Source of the DNA: Acinetobacter guillouiae CIP 63.46
Lineage (GTDB): Bacteria; Pseudomonadota; Gammaproteobacteria; Pseudomonadales; Moraxellaceae
DNA length: 38,709 bases
Reading direction: 5' to 3'
Assembly: GCF_000368145.1 (NCBI RefSeq)
Contig: NZ_KB849291.1
Location: 1 to 38,709, forward strand
The first letter of the stretch is position 1. The number at the start of each line of letters is the position of its first letter. A model generated the notes under the pieces. That model saw nothing but the letters and a program-made list of their open reading frames with translations, had not been told where the DNA came from and searched no databases. Both the position numbers and the translations under genes were made by a program. This document shows positions 1 to 9,405 of this stretch, piece by piece.

Positions 1-363
1 AGACATCACAGAAGCCATGAGCTTTCCCTGAGATGTGGAAAGGTCAAACTGCAAACCTGTTTGTGCCACCAGAGATACCCCGAAATGCCCAAGATCTTGT
101 AATGACTGTACGAGATCCACGGTGCTTCTGCCCCAGCGTGTCAATTCCGTCACCAAGATGGCATCGATTTCACGAGATTGCGCCATGGTCATCAAGTATT
201 TTCTTTGCAATCTCTCATCCTTACTGCCTGATGCAGTTTCTTTCCAAACACCGACAACATCGTAGCCGCAACGATTGGCGTAGGCACGTAGGTCATATTC
301 CTGTCGTTCGCAGGACTGATCGTTCGTTGATACTCGGCAATAAATGGCCGCATTCTGTCCCAA
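1..363 (-). CDS. tnpR: Serine resolvase TnpR, N-terminal part, running off the window
   Basis: This is the N-terminal 121 codons of the same resolvase that is complete at 16471-17079. The start is a TTG at 363 preceded by a strong AAGGAGG ribosome site. The catalytic serine motif YCRVSTNDQ (Ser12) and the region around TELTRWGRS are present. The gene is transcribed divergently from tnpA. It is cut only by the window edge, so whether the gene is intact on the replicon cannot be judged here. Confidence 0.88.
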   Translation of the reverse strand, partial: MGQNAAIYCRVSTNDQSCERQEYDLRAYANRCGYDVVGVWKETASGSKDERLQRKYLMTMAQSREIDAILVTELTRWGRSTVDLVQSLQDLGHFGVSLVAQTGLQFDLSTSQGKLMASVMS

Positions 364-457
364 TTGAACCTCCTTGCGAAATTGCAGCGCAAAGCTAAGC
401 GTGGCGGTACAAAATAATGTACCTTTAATAGTTTAGTTTATTTGGGACTAATGAGCC
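364..457. promoter_or_regulatory. Divergent tnpR/tnpA promoter and presumed res site (left copy)
   Basis: These 94 bp separate the divergent resolvase and transposase genes, where Tn3-type elements carry the res recombination site and both promoters. A palindrome GGTACA-6 bp-TGTACC lies at 406-423 and is a candidate resolvase subsite. The interval is shorter than the roughly 120 bp of a standard three-subsite res, so part of the site may extend into tnpR. The function is inferred from position. Confidence 0.5.
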
Positions 458-3424
458 ATGCCGCGCCATTCTATTTTGTCGTCCACGGAATTGGGAAGCC
501 TGTTCGAAATTCCAGATGATAGAGCTTTTATGCTTCAGCATTACACTCTGAGTGATTCTGATAAATCCATAGTCCATCAACATCGAGGGGCATCCAACAA
601 GCTAGGCTTTGCAATTCAACTTTGCTACATGCGTTACCCTGGAGTGATATTGGGTATTAACGACGAACCATTCAAACCCTTACTTTTCATGATGGCTGCT
701 CAACTTAGTATATCAGTGGACTGCTGGAATGATTATGGTCAGCGCGAGCAAACAAGACGAGAACATATTGCCGAATTGAAAAAAGTTTTTGGGTTCAAAC
801 TATTCACCTTGAGTGACTATCGGCAATCGGTCAATATGATGGTGGATTTGTCCCTTCAGACAGATAAAGGTCTTATTTTAGCCACAACTCTCGTTGAAAA
901 TTTACGACAAAAATCAGTCCTTTTGCCAGCTATAAATGCAATTGATAGTATTTGCGCAGAAGCAATCACATCTGCCAACCGCATAATTTATACTGCTTTG
1001 ACGAGCTCACTTTCAGAAACTCATCGTCAAAATATAGATGCTTTGCTGAACCGTAAAGAGGGCAGCAAACTGACAATATTGGGGTGGCTTAGACAGTCAC
1101 CAGCTAAACCAAACTCAAAGTACATGCTTGAGCACATTGAGCGGCTGAAGTGCTTACAAGCCATCGATCTACCTGAAGACATTGGAAAACACGTTCATCA
1201 AAATCGCTTACTGAAAATTGCTCGCGAAGGTGGGCAAATGACTCCTGCTGATTTGGCCAGATTTGAATCTCAACGTCGATATGCCACTTTGGTAGCAATC
1301 GTTGTGGAGAGTATGGCCACGATCACCGACGAAATTATTGACCTGCATGATCGCATTATTGGAAAGCTATTTGCTATCGCAAAAAATAAACACCAGCAAC
1401 AATTTCAATCATCAGGTAAAGCGATCAACGACAAAGTGCGTTTGTATGGGCTTATCGGGAAAGCCTTGCTAGATGCCAAGCAAAATGGCAGTGATCCGTT
1501 TGCCGCCATCGAAACTGTTATTTCATGGGATGCTTTTGCAGCAAGTATTACTGAGGCAGAAAAACTGGCGCAACCCGAAGACTTTGATTTTTTACCACGA
1601 ATTGGCGAGAGCTATGCAACTTTACGCCGTTACGCGCCAGAACTTCTTGCCATACTTAAATTGCGTGCTGCCCCAGCAGCAAAAGATATGCTTGCCGCTG
1701 TAGAGTTGCTCCGCAGCATGAATGTTGATAATACACGAAAAATCCCCTCTAATGCTCCAATAGCGTTTATCAAAAAACGGTGGGCAAGACTAGTCTTTAC
1801 CGATGATGGTATTGATCGCCGCTATTACGAAATATGTGTGTTATCTGAACTTAAAAACTCGCTACGGGCTGGGGATCTCTGGGTACAAGGCTCTCGCCAA
1901 TTCAAAGACTTCGATGAGTATTTAGTGACTGCTGATAAATTTAATCAGCTAAAACAGTCCAATGAGTTACCTCTAACCATTACTACTGATTGTGATCTAT
2001 ATTTGCAAAGTCGCCTTTCACTATTGGAGCAGAAATTAGCAATCATTAATCGCATGGCAGCGACCAACGATTTGCCTGATGCGATGATCAATCAATCTGG
2101 TCTAAAAATAACACCTCTCGATGCCGTGGCTCCTGATACAGCCCAAACTTTAATTGACCAAACAGCAATGCTGTTACCACATATCAAGATCACCGAATTA
2201 TTAATGGAGGTCGATGAATGGACAGGCTTTACTCGACACTTCACTCATTTGAAAACGGATGACACTGCGAAGGATAAAGCGTTATTGCTCACGACCATAC
2301 TGGCTGATGCAATTAATTTAGGGCTGACGAAAATGGCCGAATCATGTCCTGGTACAACTTATGCCAAACTCTCATGGCTACAGGCTTGGCATATCCGTGA
2401 TGAAACTTATTCAACGGCATTGGCCGAATTGGTGAATGCTCAATTGAAACAACCTTTCGCTGAAAACTGGGGAGATGGCACTACCTCCTCATCAGATGGC
2501 CAACGCTTCCGCGCAGGTGGCAGAGCTGAAAGTACAGGACATATCAATCCAAAATATGGCGCAGAGCCTGGAAGGTTATTTTATACACACATTTCTGATC
2601 AATACGCACCATTTAGCAGTAAGCTGATCAATGTGGGCGTTCGTGATTCAACCTATGTTCTTGATGGGCTGCTGTATCACGAGTCTGATTTACGCATCGA
2701 GGAACACTACACCGATACGGCTGGATTCACCGACCATGTTTTTGCACTCATGCACATGCTAGGGTTTCGATTTGCACCACGAATTCGTGATCTGGGCGAT
2801 ACGAAACTCTATATTCCAAAGTCAGACATAGACTATGCCGCACTTAAACCCATGATTGGCGGCACACTGAATATCAAACAGATTCGTACTCATTGGGACG
2901 ATATTTTGCGTCTGGCCGCATCAATCAAGCAAGGGACTGTCACAGCGTCGCTAATGCTACGTAAACTCGGTAGTTATCCACGACAGAATGGTTTGGCATT
3001 GGCATTACGAGAGCTGGGGCGTATTGAGCGCACACTGTTTATCTTGGATTGGTTGCAAAGCGTAGAACTACGCCGTCGGGTTCAAGCTGGATTAAATAAA
3101 GGTGAAGCCCGTAATGCATTAGCGCGCGCCGTTTTCTTTTATCGATTGGGTGAGATTCGAGATCGAAGCTTTGAGCAACAGCGTTATCGAGCCAGTGGCT
3201 TGAATCTAGTGACCGCCGCCATTGTATTGTGGAACACGGTTTATTTAGAGAGAGCGACTAACGCCCTACGAGGGCATGGTCGCACAGTCGATGATACCTT
3301 GCTGCAATATCTGTCACCGCTGGGGTGGGAGCACATCAATTTAACTGGGGATTATCTATGGCGAAGCAAAGCCAAGATAGGTGGTGGAAAATTTAGGCCA
3401 TTGCGCGCAATTGAAAAACCTTAG
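458..3424 (+). CDS. tnpA: Tn3-family transposase TnpA (Tn21 subgroup), left copy
   Basis: This 988-aa transposase catalyses replicative transposition by recognising the 39-bp terminal repeats. The length equals that of Tn21 TnpA, and long blocks such as [15 protein letters not shown] and [16 protein letters not shown] are typical of that subgroup. The DDE triad can be placed at Asp680 (SSSDGQRF), Asp753 ([10 protein letters not shown]) and Glu883 ([11 protein letters not shown]), spaced as in characterised Tn3-family transposases. The start is the ATG at 458 in the context GAGCCATG, with no strong ribosome site. The stop codon overlaps the terminal repeat. The protein is identical to the copy at 13410-16376 on the other strand, so both are probably functional and recently duplicated. 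Confidence 0.96.
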   Translation: MPRHSILSSTELGSLFEIPDDRAFMLQHYTLSDSDKSIVHQHRGASNKLGFAIQLCYMRYPGVILGINDEPFKPLLFMMAAQLSISVDCWNDYGQREQTRREHIAELKKVFGFKLFTLSDYRQSVNMMVDLSLQTDKGLILATTLVENLRQKSVLLPAINAIDSICAEAITSANRIIYTALTSSLSETHRQNIDALLNRKEGSKLTILGWLRQSPAKPNSKYMLEHIERLKCLQAIDLPEDIGKHVHQNRLLKIAREGGQMTPADLARFESQRRYATLVAIVVESMATITDEIIDLHDRIIGKLFAIAKNKHQQQFQSSGKAINDKVRLYGLIGKALLDAKQNGSDPFAAIETVISWDAFAASITEAEKLAQPEDFDFLPRIGESYATLRRYAPELLAILKLRAAPAAKDMLAAVELLRSMNVDNTRKIPSNAPIAFIKKRWARLVFTDDGIDRRYYEICVLSELKNSLRAGDLWVQGSRQFKDFDEYLVTADKFNQLKQSNELPLTITTDCDLYLQSRLSLLEQKLAIINRMAATNDLPDAMINQSGLKITPLDAVAPDTAQTLIDQTAMLLPHIKITELLMEVDEWTGFTRHFTHLKTDDTAKDKALLLTTILADAINLGLTKMAESCPGTTYAKLSWLQAWHIRDETYSTALAELVNAQLKQPFAENWGDGTTSSSDGQRFRAGGRAESTGHINPKYGAEPGRLFYTHISDQYAPFSSKLINVGVRDSTYVLDGLLYHESDLRIEEHYTDTAGFTDHVFALMHMLGFRFAPRIRDLGDTKLYIPKSDIDYAALKPMIGGTLNIKQIRTHWDDILRLAASIKQGTVTASLMLRKLGSYPRQNGLALALRELGRIERTLFILDWLQSVELRRRVQAGLNKGEARNALARAVFFYRLGEIRDRSFEQQRYRASGLNLVTAAIVLWNTVYLERATNALRGHGRTVDDTLLQYLSPLGWEHINLTGDYLWRSKAKIGGGKFRPLRAIEKP

Positions 3425-3457
3425 CGTGCTATATTTTCCGTTTCCTGAGACGACCCC
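3419..3457. repeat. 39-bp terminal inverted repeat (IRtnpA, left copy)
   Basis: Read from the outside it begins GGGGTCGTCTCAGGAAACGG and ends CACGCTAAGG. It is identical to the repeats at 12671-12709, 13377-13415 and 17074-17112, and nearly identical to the known Tn21 repeat. Confidence 0.95.
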
Positions 3458-3598
3458 TACAAGGGCCGTAAGCCGTCACTGACTCCTGAACAAGTGGCTC
3501 TGCTGCATCAACGTCTTGAATCTGGCGACTACAAAACCAAGCGAGCATTGGCGAAGGAGTTTGGGATTTCTGCGCCAACGCTGTATCGGTATCAGTAG
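3458..3598 (+). pseudogene. 3' end of another resolvase/invertase gene, cut by the transposon
   Basis: An open frame starts exactly at the transposon boundary and runs 46 codons to a TAG. It contains GRKPSLTPEQ and ALAKEFGISAPTLYRY, the C-terminal helix-turn-helix of Hin/Tn21-type serine recombinases. It differs from the C-terminus of the TnpR carried by the transposon itself (SYRQVGRLVNLSKNTV). The catalytic domain is missing on this side. I infer that the transposon inserted in, or recombined into, an older recombinase gene of a different mobile element. Confidence 0.75.
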
Positions 3599-3689
3599 TA
3601 GTTCCAGCTATTTGATATTATTTGTCTATCTATTGAAAATTTTTCTGAGTAAAACAGGGTCGGCATCCTGAACTGAGCTTGCTCCAATT

Positions 3690-4109
3690 TTATTTGCTGC
3701 TAACCGTAAACAGGAATCGACCGATACAAACCAACTTGCCATCAAGTAGTAACTGAACCGATACTGTCGTAATGCGCCGACCCGCACGAACAATACTGGG
3801 GACTGCCTGTAACGTACCTATAAATGCTGGCCGCAGGTAATCAAAGGTCATCGTGGAGCATAAGGGCAGCTCATTATCACCACGCTGACGGGCAAGATAG
3901 GCGGCGGCGGCCACTTCACCAAAACTCGCGAGAATGCCGCCATGAAACGTGCCAATCATCGGGTTGCCGATATGCGAATCACGAAAGTCCATAAAGTACT
4001 GTATTTCTCCATGTTGCATTTCCTCACGAAAACCTAGAAAATCGACAAAAGGCTCGTCACACAATTTTAGTGGGGGTGTTTCCGCGCTCATCTGATTTAC
4101 TATACTCAT
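3690..4109 (-). CDS. PaaI-type hotdog thioesterase
   Basis: The protein of about 139 aa has the hotdog thioesterase signature FHGGILASFGEVAAAAYL, followed by TMTFDYLRPAFIGTL and the strand pattern of the PaaI/4HBT family, which hydrolyses acyl-CoA thioesters in the cytoplasm. An upstream in-frame extension to 4253 exists but would overlap most of the preceding gene. The ATG at 4109, with a GAGGCGAG ribosome site and one base after the upstream stop, is the better start. It is the last gene of a tetR-btrH-thioesterase-thioesterase operon. The substrate is unknown; aromatic or medium-chain acyl-CoA are family possibilities. Confidence 0.82.
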   Translation of the reverse strand: MSIVNQMSAETPPLKLCDEPFVDFLGFREEMQHGEIQYFMDFRDSHIGNPMIGTFHGGILASFGEVAAAAYLARQRGDNELPLCSTMTFDYLRPAFIGTLQAVPSIVRAGRRITTVSVQLLLDGKLVCIGRFLFTVSSK

Positions 4110-4110
4110 A

Positions 4111-4575
4111 TCACTCGCCTCGCGCTTCATTGCTGTCAAAAGAGGGTCCCATCGTGCCGATTGCGAAAGAACCAGTGACAGTAGCCAGTAGCTCACCACT
4201 GTCTTCTGCAACCGCTCGGCCCGTGATAAAGGCCACCGTATCGGTTCTACCAATGCAATCCACTATCGCCTTTAAACCTACCGCAGAGGGAATACGTCGC
4301 AAAAAATCGACACGCAAATCAATAGTGGCAATCGGCTCTAACGACCGCAATGACGAAAAAATAGATAAGCCGCAAGTCGTATCCAGCAGCGTCACCAAAG
4401 CCCCTCGATGCAGTGAGCCTTTACGGTCAGAGAGTTGCTCAGAGAAGGGCATCGTCATCTCGGCATGACCATCGCTCACTGCACCAACACTAATATTGAA
4501 CATATTGAATAAAGGGTGATTAGTACCAAAAAACGCCTTAGCCATGGTCAGGTGTGCCGTGTTATTACTGTCCAT
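4111..4575 (-). CDS. PaaI-type hotdog thioesterase (second copy)
   Basis: This 154-aa protein is a second, clearly diverged hotdog thioesterase with the motif GSLHRGALVTLLDTTCGLSI and the later block TIDLRVDFLRRIP. The start chosen is the ATG at 4575, preceded by GGCGGGAG; an upstream ATG at 4635 would overlap the preceding gene and lacks a ribosome site. The two neighbouring thioesterases may form a heterodimer, or each may serve a different acyl chain, which is inference. It lies one base before the next gene, so translation is probably coupled. Confidence 0.83.
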   Translation of the reverse strand: MDSNNTAHLTMAKAFFGTNHPLFNMFNISVGAVSDGHAEMTMPFSEQLSDRKGSLHRGALVTLLDTTCGLSIFSSLRSLEPIATIDLRVDFLRRIPSAVGLKAIVDCIGRTDTVAFITGRAVAEDSGELLATVTGSFAIGTMGPSFDSNEARGE

Positions 4576-4631
4576 TTTTGAACTCCCGCCATTGCTGGCT
4601 GATTTTATTGCGAAAAAATTAGCGGCACGTC

Positions 4632-5603
4632 TCAAAGTGCAAGGGCGGCATCTGTATAATTACGTTCGGCCTGCATCACCGCCACAATGGCCTCTTCAAT
4701 GGCGGCATATGGAAAGTTTGTGCTTTCCGAGGCAGACTTCAAACACATGGCTAATGCCGTCCATGCTTTTTCGCAAGCCCTCATTAACAGGGGCAGTCGA
4801 TATTGCTGTACACTTGCGTCATAGTGAACCGCTTCATCAAGGAATTCAGCGTACATTTTGCGGAAGCCGCCGCCACCTGTGCCACGCTTTTCAATAATTT
4901 GGTAGGCAAATCGGGTCGTCCAGTGCCAATCGCCTGTGGCTCCCCAACGACTCAGTTCGGCCAGCCATGTTTCCAGTGCCGATATGCCACTCACAGCTAA
5001 TGACTTGGCGTTGTCATGGATGACACCGGTAATCATCTCGGGGGTAATTTCGCCTTGAAACGCGGTGGGCGTGAACATATTGCCATAGTGAATAAATGGG
5101 GGCTGTGTAGAAAAACGTGCGCGGGTCAGTGCCTCTCGCGTCACCGACAAAACACTCGGACGCTCGGTATCGGTGACAAATACCGCACCTGTCTCTGGAT
5201 TTCTCGACCAAGCGGCTATGGCGTGACCGGGAAAGTGCGTGCTGCTGTTGAAGTAAGGTAAATAAAAAATATCCGTCAGCAACAGGGTGGGGTGACCCGC
5301 ATCCAAACATTTCTCCAGCGCGGTGGCTGCCGATTCGGGTGACTCGAAGGTTTGCCACTCAAAGGGTATACCGATACTTTCAAATACGCGCGCTTCAAAC
5401 CCCAAAGACCGCACATGCACTAAAAATGGCACAGGGGCGTCAGCCATTTCCAAATAGGTCACGCCAAGCCCTGAGCCTAATCCAAAGCACATGGCCTCGG
5501 AAATATTCAGCCCATTAAACTCGAGCAAATCACGAATTGCGGAGCTGCCACAATGCCTCCCGATGGCGTGCGTGATACGGGATGGAGTCTTATAGTTGGT
5601 CAC
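4632..5603 (-). CDS. BtrH N-terminal domain / DUF4872 protein
   Basis: This 323-aa cytoplasmic protein looks like the BtrH_N plus DUF4872 family, a papain/C39-like fold related to the acyltransferase BtrH of butirosin biosynthesis. The N-terminus has the family pattern RHCGSSAIRDLLEFNGLNIS followed by FGLGSGLGVTY. The likely catalytic residues are Cys18, His127 (FPGHAIAAW) and Asp145 (VFVTDTER). BtrH itself transfers an acyl group from a carrier protein to an amine, so acyl transfer or acyl-thioester cleavage is plausible here and fits the two thioesterases downstream. Its start overlaps the tetR stop by 4 bp (ATGA), which indicates an operon. The substrate is unknown. Confidence 0.75.
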   Translation of the reverse strand: MTNYKTPSRITHAIGRHCGSSAIRDLLEFNGLNISEAMCFGLGSGLGVTYLEMADAPVPFLVHVRSLGFEARVFESIGIPFEWQTFESPESAATALEKCLDAGHPTLLLTDIFYLPYFNSSTHFPGHAIAAWSRNPETGAVFVTDTERPSVLSVTREALTRARFSTQPPFIHYGNMFTPTAFQGEITPEMITGVIHDNAKSLAVSGISALETWLAELSRWGATGDWHWTTRFAYQIIEKRGTGGGGFRKMYAEFLDEAVHYDASVQQYRLPLLMRACEKAWTALAMCLKSASESTNFPYAAIEEAIVAVMQAERNYTDAALAL

Positions 5604-6238
5604 AGGTTTTTTGCCTCTTCGTGAAAATCTGGATTAAGGATGCCTCTTGTCATCATCTGCCATATCGCATCCGCGATCTGTTCAAGATTGTACTTACCAT
5701 TTTCTTTATACCAAGTGGCAGCCCAGTTTATTGCTCCTAGCCCAATCAGTCTTAACAGATCTGCATCCACATCGTTTCGGATACAACCATAAGACTGCAG
5801 ATCATCAAGAATTGTCTGCCAATATCGCTCGTATCTGTCTCTCTCAGCAATAATCTGCTCACGTGCGACTCCATGTACCGAGCGCCACTCAAACAACAAC
5901 ACATAAACCATATCGTCACCCGACATAAGGATATCGACATGTGTCTGCAGTGCCGATTGCATTTTTTTGAGTGGATCTTGAATCGCGGAAGTCGCCTCAA
6001 CAATCCTGTAAATAGTTCTCTCAATAGCAAGCCGCATCATATCAACCAAAATATCGTCTTTACTACGATAGCGGTAATGCAGACTGCCTGGAAGAATACC
6101 ACAAGCACTGGCAATTTCTCGCACACTGGTACGCTCAAAACCCTTTTCTCGAAACAGCTTGGCAGAAGCGGCTAATACTCTCTCGCGGTCAGCAACTTCG
6201 ACTCGCGTAGATTCACTACTCAACATAGTTTGACTCAT
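5600..6238 (-). CDS. TetR-family transcriptional regulator
   Basis: The protein is 212 aa with an N-terminal TetR helix-turn-helix at about residues 20-65 (LFREKGFERTSVREIASACG, then LHYRYRSKDDIL). The C-terminal part resembles the ligand domain of fatty-acid or aromatic-CoA responsive members. It is the first gene of the operon with the BtrH-like protein and two thioesterases. A perfect 22-bp palindrome lies 25-46 bp upstream of its start, consistent with autorepression. The inducer is probably an acyl-CoA or fatty acid, which is inferred only from its neighbours. Confidence 0.88.
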   Translation of the reverse strand: MSQTMLSSESTRVEVADRERVLAASAKLFREKGFERTSVREIASACGILPGSLHYRYRSKDDILVDMMRLAIERTIYRIVEATSAIQDPLKKMQSALQTHVDILMSGDDMVYVLLFEWRSVHGVAREQIIAERDRYERYWQTILDDLQSYGCIRNDVDADLLRLIGLGAINWAATWYKENGKYNLEQIADAIWQMMTRGILNPDFHEEAKNL

Positions 6239-6262
6239 AACATTATATCAATAAGACAGGTT

Positions 6263-6284
6263 ACTCGACTTGGTCAAGTCGAGT
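6263..6284. promoter_or_regulatory. 22-bp palindrome, candidate TetR operator
   Basis: A perfect inverted repeat with 10-bp arms (ACTCGACTTG / CAAGTCGAGT) and a 2-bp centre lies just upstream of the tetR gene. Its size and symmetry fit an operator for the TetR dimer. It also sits 3' of the hydrolase gene. Binding is inferred. Confidence 0.6.
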
Positions 6285-6309
6285 CGAGTCTTTCACGGTC
6301 TCTCCTGAT

Positions 6310-7179
6310 CTATACAGCTTTTGCAATGGGGACATTAAAAACAATTCGTGACGCTTCCATAGGGTCTTGATGCTTATCATATTCAGCCAGCCAAGAATTA
6401 ACCTTTTCTGGGATTTCGGTGTCGCTAGGATGGAAACCTGGCTTAAACCAGTCCAGATAGCGTGGAATAAGTCTGGTAATCAGGCCACGTGGTCCATAGA
6501 GGCGATAAAATCCCTTAGCAAGCACCAATGGCTGACCTTGTAGTTTGTCAATTTTCAACATATGCCAAAGAACTGAGCCAACCACCGCATGTACCAGTAG
6601 CGTTCCGATAATCAAAGCAGATGCGCGGGTGAAATACCCCCCACCTGCCGCTGTTTCGTAAACATCAAAGGCTACTGTTTTGTGTTCGACTTCTTCTACC
6701 CCATGCCACATGAACATGGCACGCATTGCGGGATGAGCATTCTTGAACATCTCACCCTCACCCTCCATAGCACCCTCGCCTAGTACAGCAGTAATATGTT
6801 CAAAGGCAGCTGTCATGGCCAACAGATACTTGGCGGGCAGGTGTTTTTGGGAGAGCCGAATAAATAATTTGAATCTTGCGATGACCTTTTCGACATGAAT
6901 GCCTTGCGACTGCATCACCGCATTATACTGGTCATGCACAATGCCATGTTGCGCTTCTTGGCGAAAAAAGTTTTTGATATCTTCTCTCAGTTTAGGATCT
7001 GTGACCAGATCCTGATAGTTACGCACCGACTGAATAAAAAAACGCTCTCCATCGGGGAAGTGAATAGAAAGTGCATCAAAGAAGCGTGTTAACACCGGGT
7101 CACCGTCGTTCCAAAAAACTGGAACATCACTTAAATCAAACCGCGGCTTACGTGGCTGGATATTGATCATATGAGTCAT
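6310..7179 (-). CDS. PF10118-type predicted metal-dependent hydrolase
   Basis: The 289-aa protein matches the family of predicted metal-dependent hydrolases (PF10118). Helical segments rich in His and Glu (RQEAQHGIVHDQY, AAFEHITAVLGEGAME, WHGVEEVEHKTVAFDVY) suggest a ferritin-like metal centre. A hydrophobic stretch near residues 190-213 may associate with the membrane. The start is the ATG at 7179 with an AAGGAAA ribosome site; a longer frame to 7245 has none. Many Acinetobacter and Pseudomonas relatives lie near lipid-metabolism genes. Its true reaction is unknown. Confidence 0.78.
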   Translation of the reverse strand: MTHMINIQPRKPRFDLSDVPVFWNDGDPVLTRFFDALSIHFPDGERFFIQSVRNYQDLVTDPKLREDIKNFFRQEAQHGIVHDQYNAVMQSQGIHVEKVIARFKLFIRLSQKHLPAKYLLAMTAAFEHITAVLGEGAMEGEGEMFKNAHPAMRAMFMWHGVEEVEHKTVAFDVYETAAGGGYFTRASALIIGTLLVHAVVGSVLWHMLKIDKLQGQPLVLAKGFYRLYGPRGLITRLIPRYLDWFKPGFHPSDTEIPEKVNSWLAEYDKHQDPMEASRIVFNVPIAKAV

Positions 7180-7298
7180 GGCGAGAGTTTCCTTGTAAAG
7201 GCATCGAATGTCTGTAAACCTGCTATCACATTTGACCTTGAGCAATATTTTTCACCTTGGTCAGGCACAGCAAATATCACACAAGAATTCAACGGGTA

Positions 7299-7350
7299 TT
7301 GGTCAAATGACCAAATGCATATTTTGAATATATATTGGTCGATTGACCAA
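7299..7350. promoter_or_regulatory. Tandem palindromes TTGGTC-4 bp-GACCAA upstream of the hydrolase gene
   Basis: Two 16-bp palindromes, TTGGTCAAATGACCAA (7299-7314) and TTGGTCGATTGACCAA (7335-7350), lie 36 bp apart centre to centre, 120-171 bp upstream of the hydrolase start. They look like a double operator. TTGGTCAA also occurs at the heart of the 22-bp palindrome before tetR, so the same TetR protein may bind all three, although the outer arms differ. Confidence 0.6.
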
Positions 7351-7565
7351 ATGTCAAGCCTGTCCTCAAAATTTGATAGAATGAGTTAACAACGCAGCAG
7401 GTGAGCCAGATCATCTTTGACATCGAATATAGCTACCAGACCTTTTGGCAGAGGTGTTTTTTTAATGTTAGTTTTTTTACATTAGAGTGTGTTGACGTTT
7501 GAAAATATTGATTGCAAATTGGAGGCAGACTCAGAGAATTAAAGCTCTCCCCATCCGAGTCCACC

Positions 7566-8066
7566 ATGCCACGCTTTATGCTGAACGACCAACATTGAGC
7601 AAAGATTTCTCCTATGCTCAAGCAACAGGACATTGATCACAAACCAAATTTACGGCTCACCGTAGAAGCCATGCTCTACAGAATGTGGGTGAAATGTCCA
7701 TGGCTAGACCTACCTCCTGACTGAGTTTGGTCAGCAGCCTAATCTCTACAAAAGATACAACGACTGGTCAGCAAAAGGTTTTTTCCAAAGCATACTCAGG
7801 GTTTTATCTACTGACTCTGATATAGAGTAGGGGTTATGGATAGCAATTACGTCAAGGCACATCAACATAATGCACGTGCTGCAACTCACGATCAGGAGGC
7901 GATTGGCTTAAGTCGAGGTAGCAAGACAAGTAAGATCCATCTTGCCGTAGATGGGTATGGATTACCCATCGTGTTTGCGATCACGGGTGGTGAATTACAC
8001 AAAGCCAAAGCTGCACCTGACTTGCTCTCACAGGTATCTATCGATGCCATTCTGATTAACATCTGA
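7566..8066 (+). pseudogene. Decayed IS5-family (IS427-like) transposase
   Basis: The frame begins at the ATG at 7566 (MPRFMLNDQH then a stop), continues as LRLTVEAMLYRMWVKCPWLDLPP, then shifts frame through LYKRYNDWSAKG to DSNYVKAHQHNA and SKIHLAVDGYGLP. These blocks are typical of IS427-group IS5 transposases. In-frame stops, at least one frameshift and a missing C-terminus make it inactive. The element has no terminal repeats that I can define; it separates the thioesterase group from the CYP153 group. Confidence 0.75.
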
Positions 8067-8104
8067 ATCAGCGTAATGCAAATCTAGCCTGATGTAGTTT
8101 TAAG

Positions 8105-9319
8105 CTACCCCATCAACGCCTGTACCGCAATCGACTCATCCGCCAACCGCAGTGGATCGACCGCCGTACCAGCCGTGATCAGCTTTTTGCTTAGCATAAA
8201 CTCCTGCGGACGATTCACACAATCCGCCGCAATCAGGCGACCCGCCTGCAAATAAAACGCTGCAAAGCTACGCCTTTGCTGCACATCACCCCGAATCACG
8301 ATCTGATCATACCCCTGACTGAGTCCCGCAATCTGCAACTTTAGATCATACTGATCTGACCAAAACCAAGGCAAACTCTTCGAGGTCCGCTGTAAGCCAC
8401 ACAAGGTCGCCGAGGCAATTTTGGCCTGTTCATTGGCGTTTGGTACCGACTCCAAGCGCATCCGCCGCTGATAAATCGGATTAAACGCATTGGCACAATC
8501 CCCGATGGCCACAATCTCTGGCGCACTGGTACGGCAATACTCATCAATCACAATACCATTGTCCACCTGCAAGCCCGCGTCCAGCGCCAACTCGATATTC
8601 GGTACAACCCCGACCCCGATGATCACCAGATCTGCATCGAACATCGAACCATCGGCACACAGCACCGCTTGCGCCCGCCCCTCACCCGTGATCGCCGTGA
8701 CCGACACACCGGTATGAATCGTCACACCCTGTTCGCGATGAATCCGCGTATAAAAGTCCGACACTTCCGGTGCAGTTACCCGCTGCAAAATCCGCTCGGC
8801 GGCTTCCAAGACCACCACCTGCATGCCCTGCTCGGTCAATGCGGCGGCTGTTTCAAGACCGATATAGCCACCACCGATCACCACTGCTTTGCCGTTGGGT
8901 TGTACAAATGGCTGGATAGCCTGTACATCGCTGATATTTCTAAGATAATGCACACCTGCCAAATCAGACCCAGCCAGCGACACCGTCCTGACTCGTGCAC
9001 CGGTACACAGCGCCAACTGGTCATACGCAAGCGTACTGCCATCTTGTAGTGTCACGCTGCGCGCTGCCCGATCAATCGCAACCACCCGCCCGTGCCGAAA
9101 TTCGATCTGATTTTTTTGATAAAAAGCGGCTGGCCGAATCAATAACTCATCGACCAGTTGTGCACCGCATAAAAAGGTCTTGGACAACGGCGGTCGATGA
9201 TACGGCAAATACGGCTCATCGCCGATCACCACAATCTCGCCCTGCCAGCCATCTGGCCGCAGACTTGCCGCCAACTGCGCCGCAGCATGACTTGCGCCAA
9301 TGATGACGATTGTTTGCAT
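8105..9319 (-). CDS. NADH-dependent FAD ferredoxin reductase of the CYP153 system
   Basis: This 404-aa flavoprotein passes electrons from NAD(P)H to the 2Fe-2S ferredoxin. The N-terminal FAD site is VIIGASHAAAQLAASLR (residues 6-21), the NAD-binding site is VIGGGYIGLETAAAL (147-161), and the second FAD motif is AIGDCANAFN (271-280). The class is that of putidaredoxin and rubredoxin reductases. It is the third gene after the ferredoxin and P450, 86 bp downstream of the P450 stop, so it is probably cotranscribed. Length and motifs are complete. Confidence 0.93.
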   Translation of the reverse strand: MQTIVIIGASHAAAQLAASLRPDGWQGEIVVIGDEPYLPYHRPPLSKTFLCGAQLVDELLIRPAAFYQKNQIEFRHGRVVAIDRAARSVTLQDGSTLAYDQLALCTGARVRTVSLAGSDLAGVHYLRNISDVQAIQPFVQPNGKAVVIGGGYIGLETAAALTEQGMQVVVLEAAERILQRVTAPEVSDFYTRIHREQGVTIHTGVSVTAITGEGRAQAVLCADGSMFDADLVIIGVGVVPNIELALDAGLQVDNGIVIDEYCRTSAPEIVAIGDCANAFNPIYQRRMRLESVPNANEQAKIASATLCGLQRTSKSLPWFWSDQYDLKLQIAGLSQGYDQIVIRGDVQQRRSFAAFYLQAGRLIAADCVNRPQEFMLSKKLITAGTAVDPLRLADESIAVQALMG

Positions 9320-9405
9320 ATGAATTCACTCAGTTCATGGTTGATGCACAGCATCAATTGTTGCCGACGACAGTTGCAAAATGCCTCTGTCGCCTATTTT
9401 GATAC

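Larger units (their letters stand above)
1..3457. mobile_element. Tn21-like Tn3-family transposon, left copy (truncated by window edge)
   Basis: This is the reverse complement of the complete element at 13377-17112: the encoded transposases are the same over all 988 residues, and position x here pairs with 16834 minus x there. It contains the tnpA-proximal terminal repeat at 3419-3457, tnpA, the intergenic res region and the first part of tnpR. The rest of tnpR and the far terminal repeat lie left of the window. The flank after the repeat begins TACAA inside another recombinase gene fragment. Confidence 0.9.

Noticed and set aside
192-392. A 66-aa frame and other frames opposite tnpR and tnpA
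   Set aside because: These are shadows of the resolvase and transposase in other frames, repeated identically in the second copy.
3690-4253. Longer 187-aa version of the first thioesterase
   Set aside because: The extension overlaps about 140 bp of the preceding gene and has no ribosome site; the ATG at 4109 fits the family length and operon spacing.
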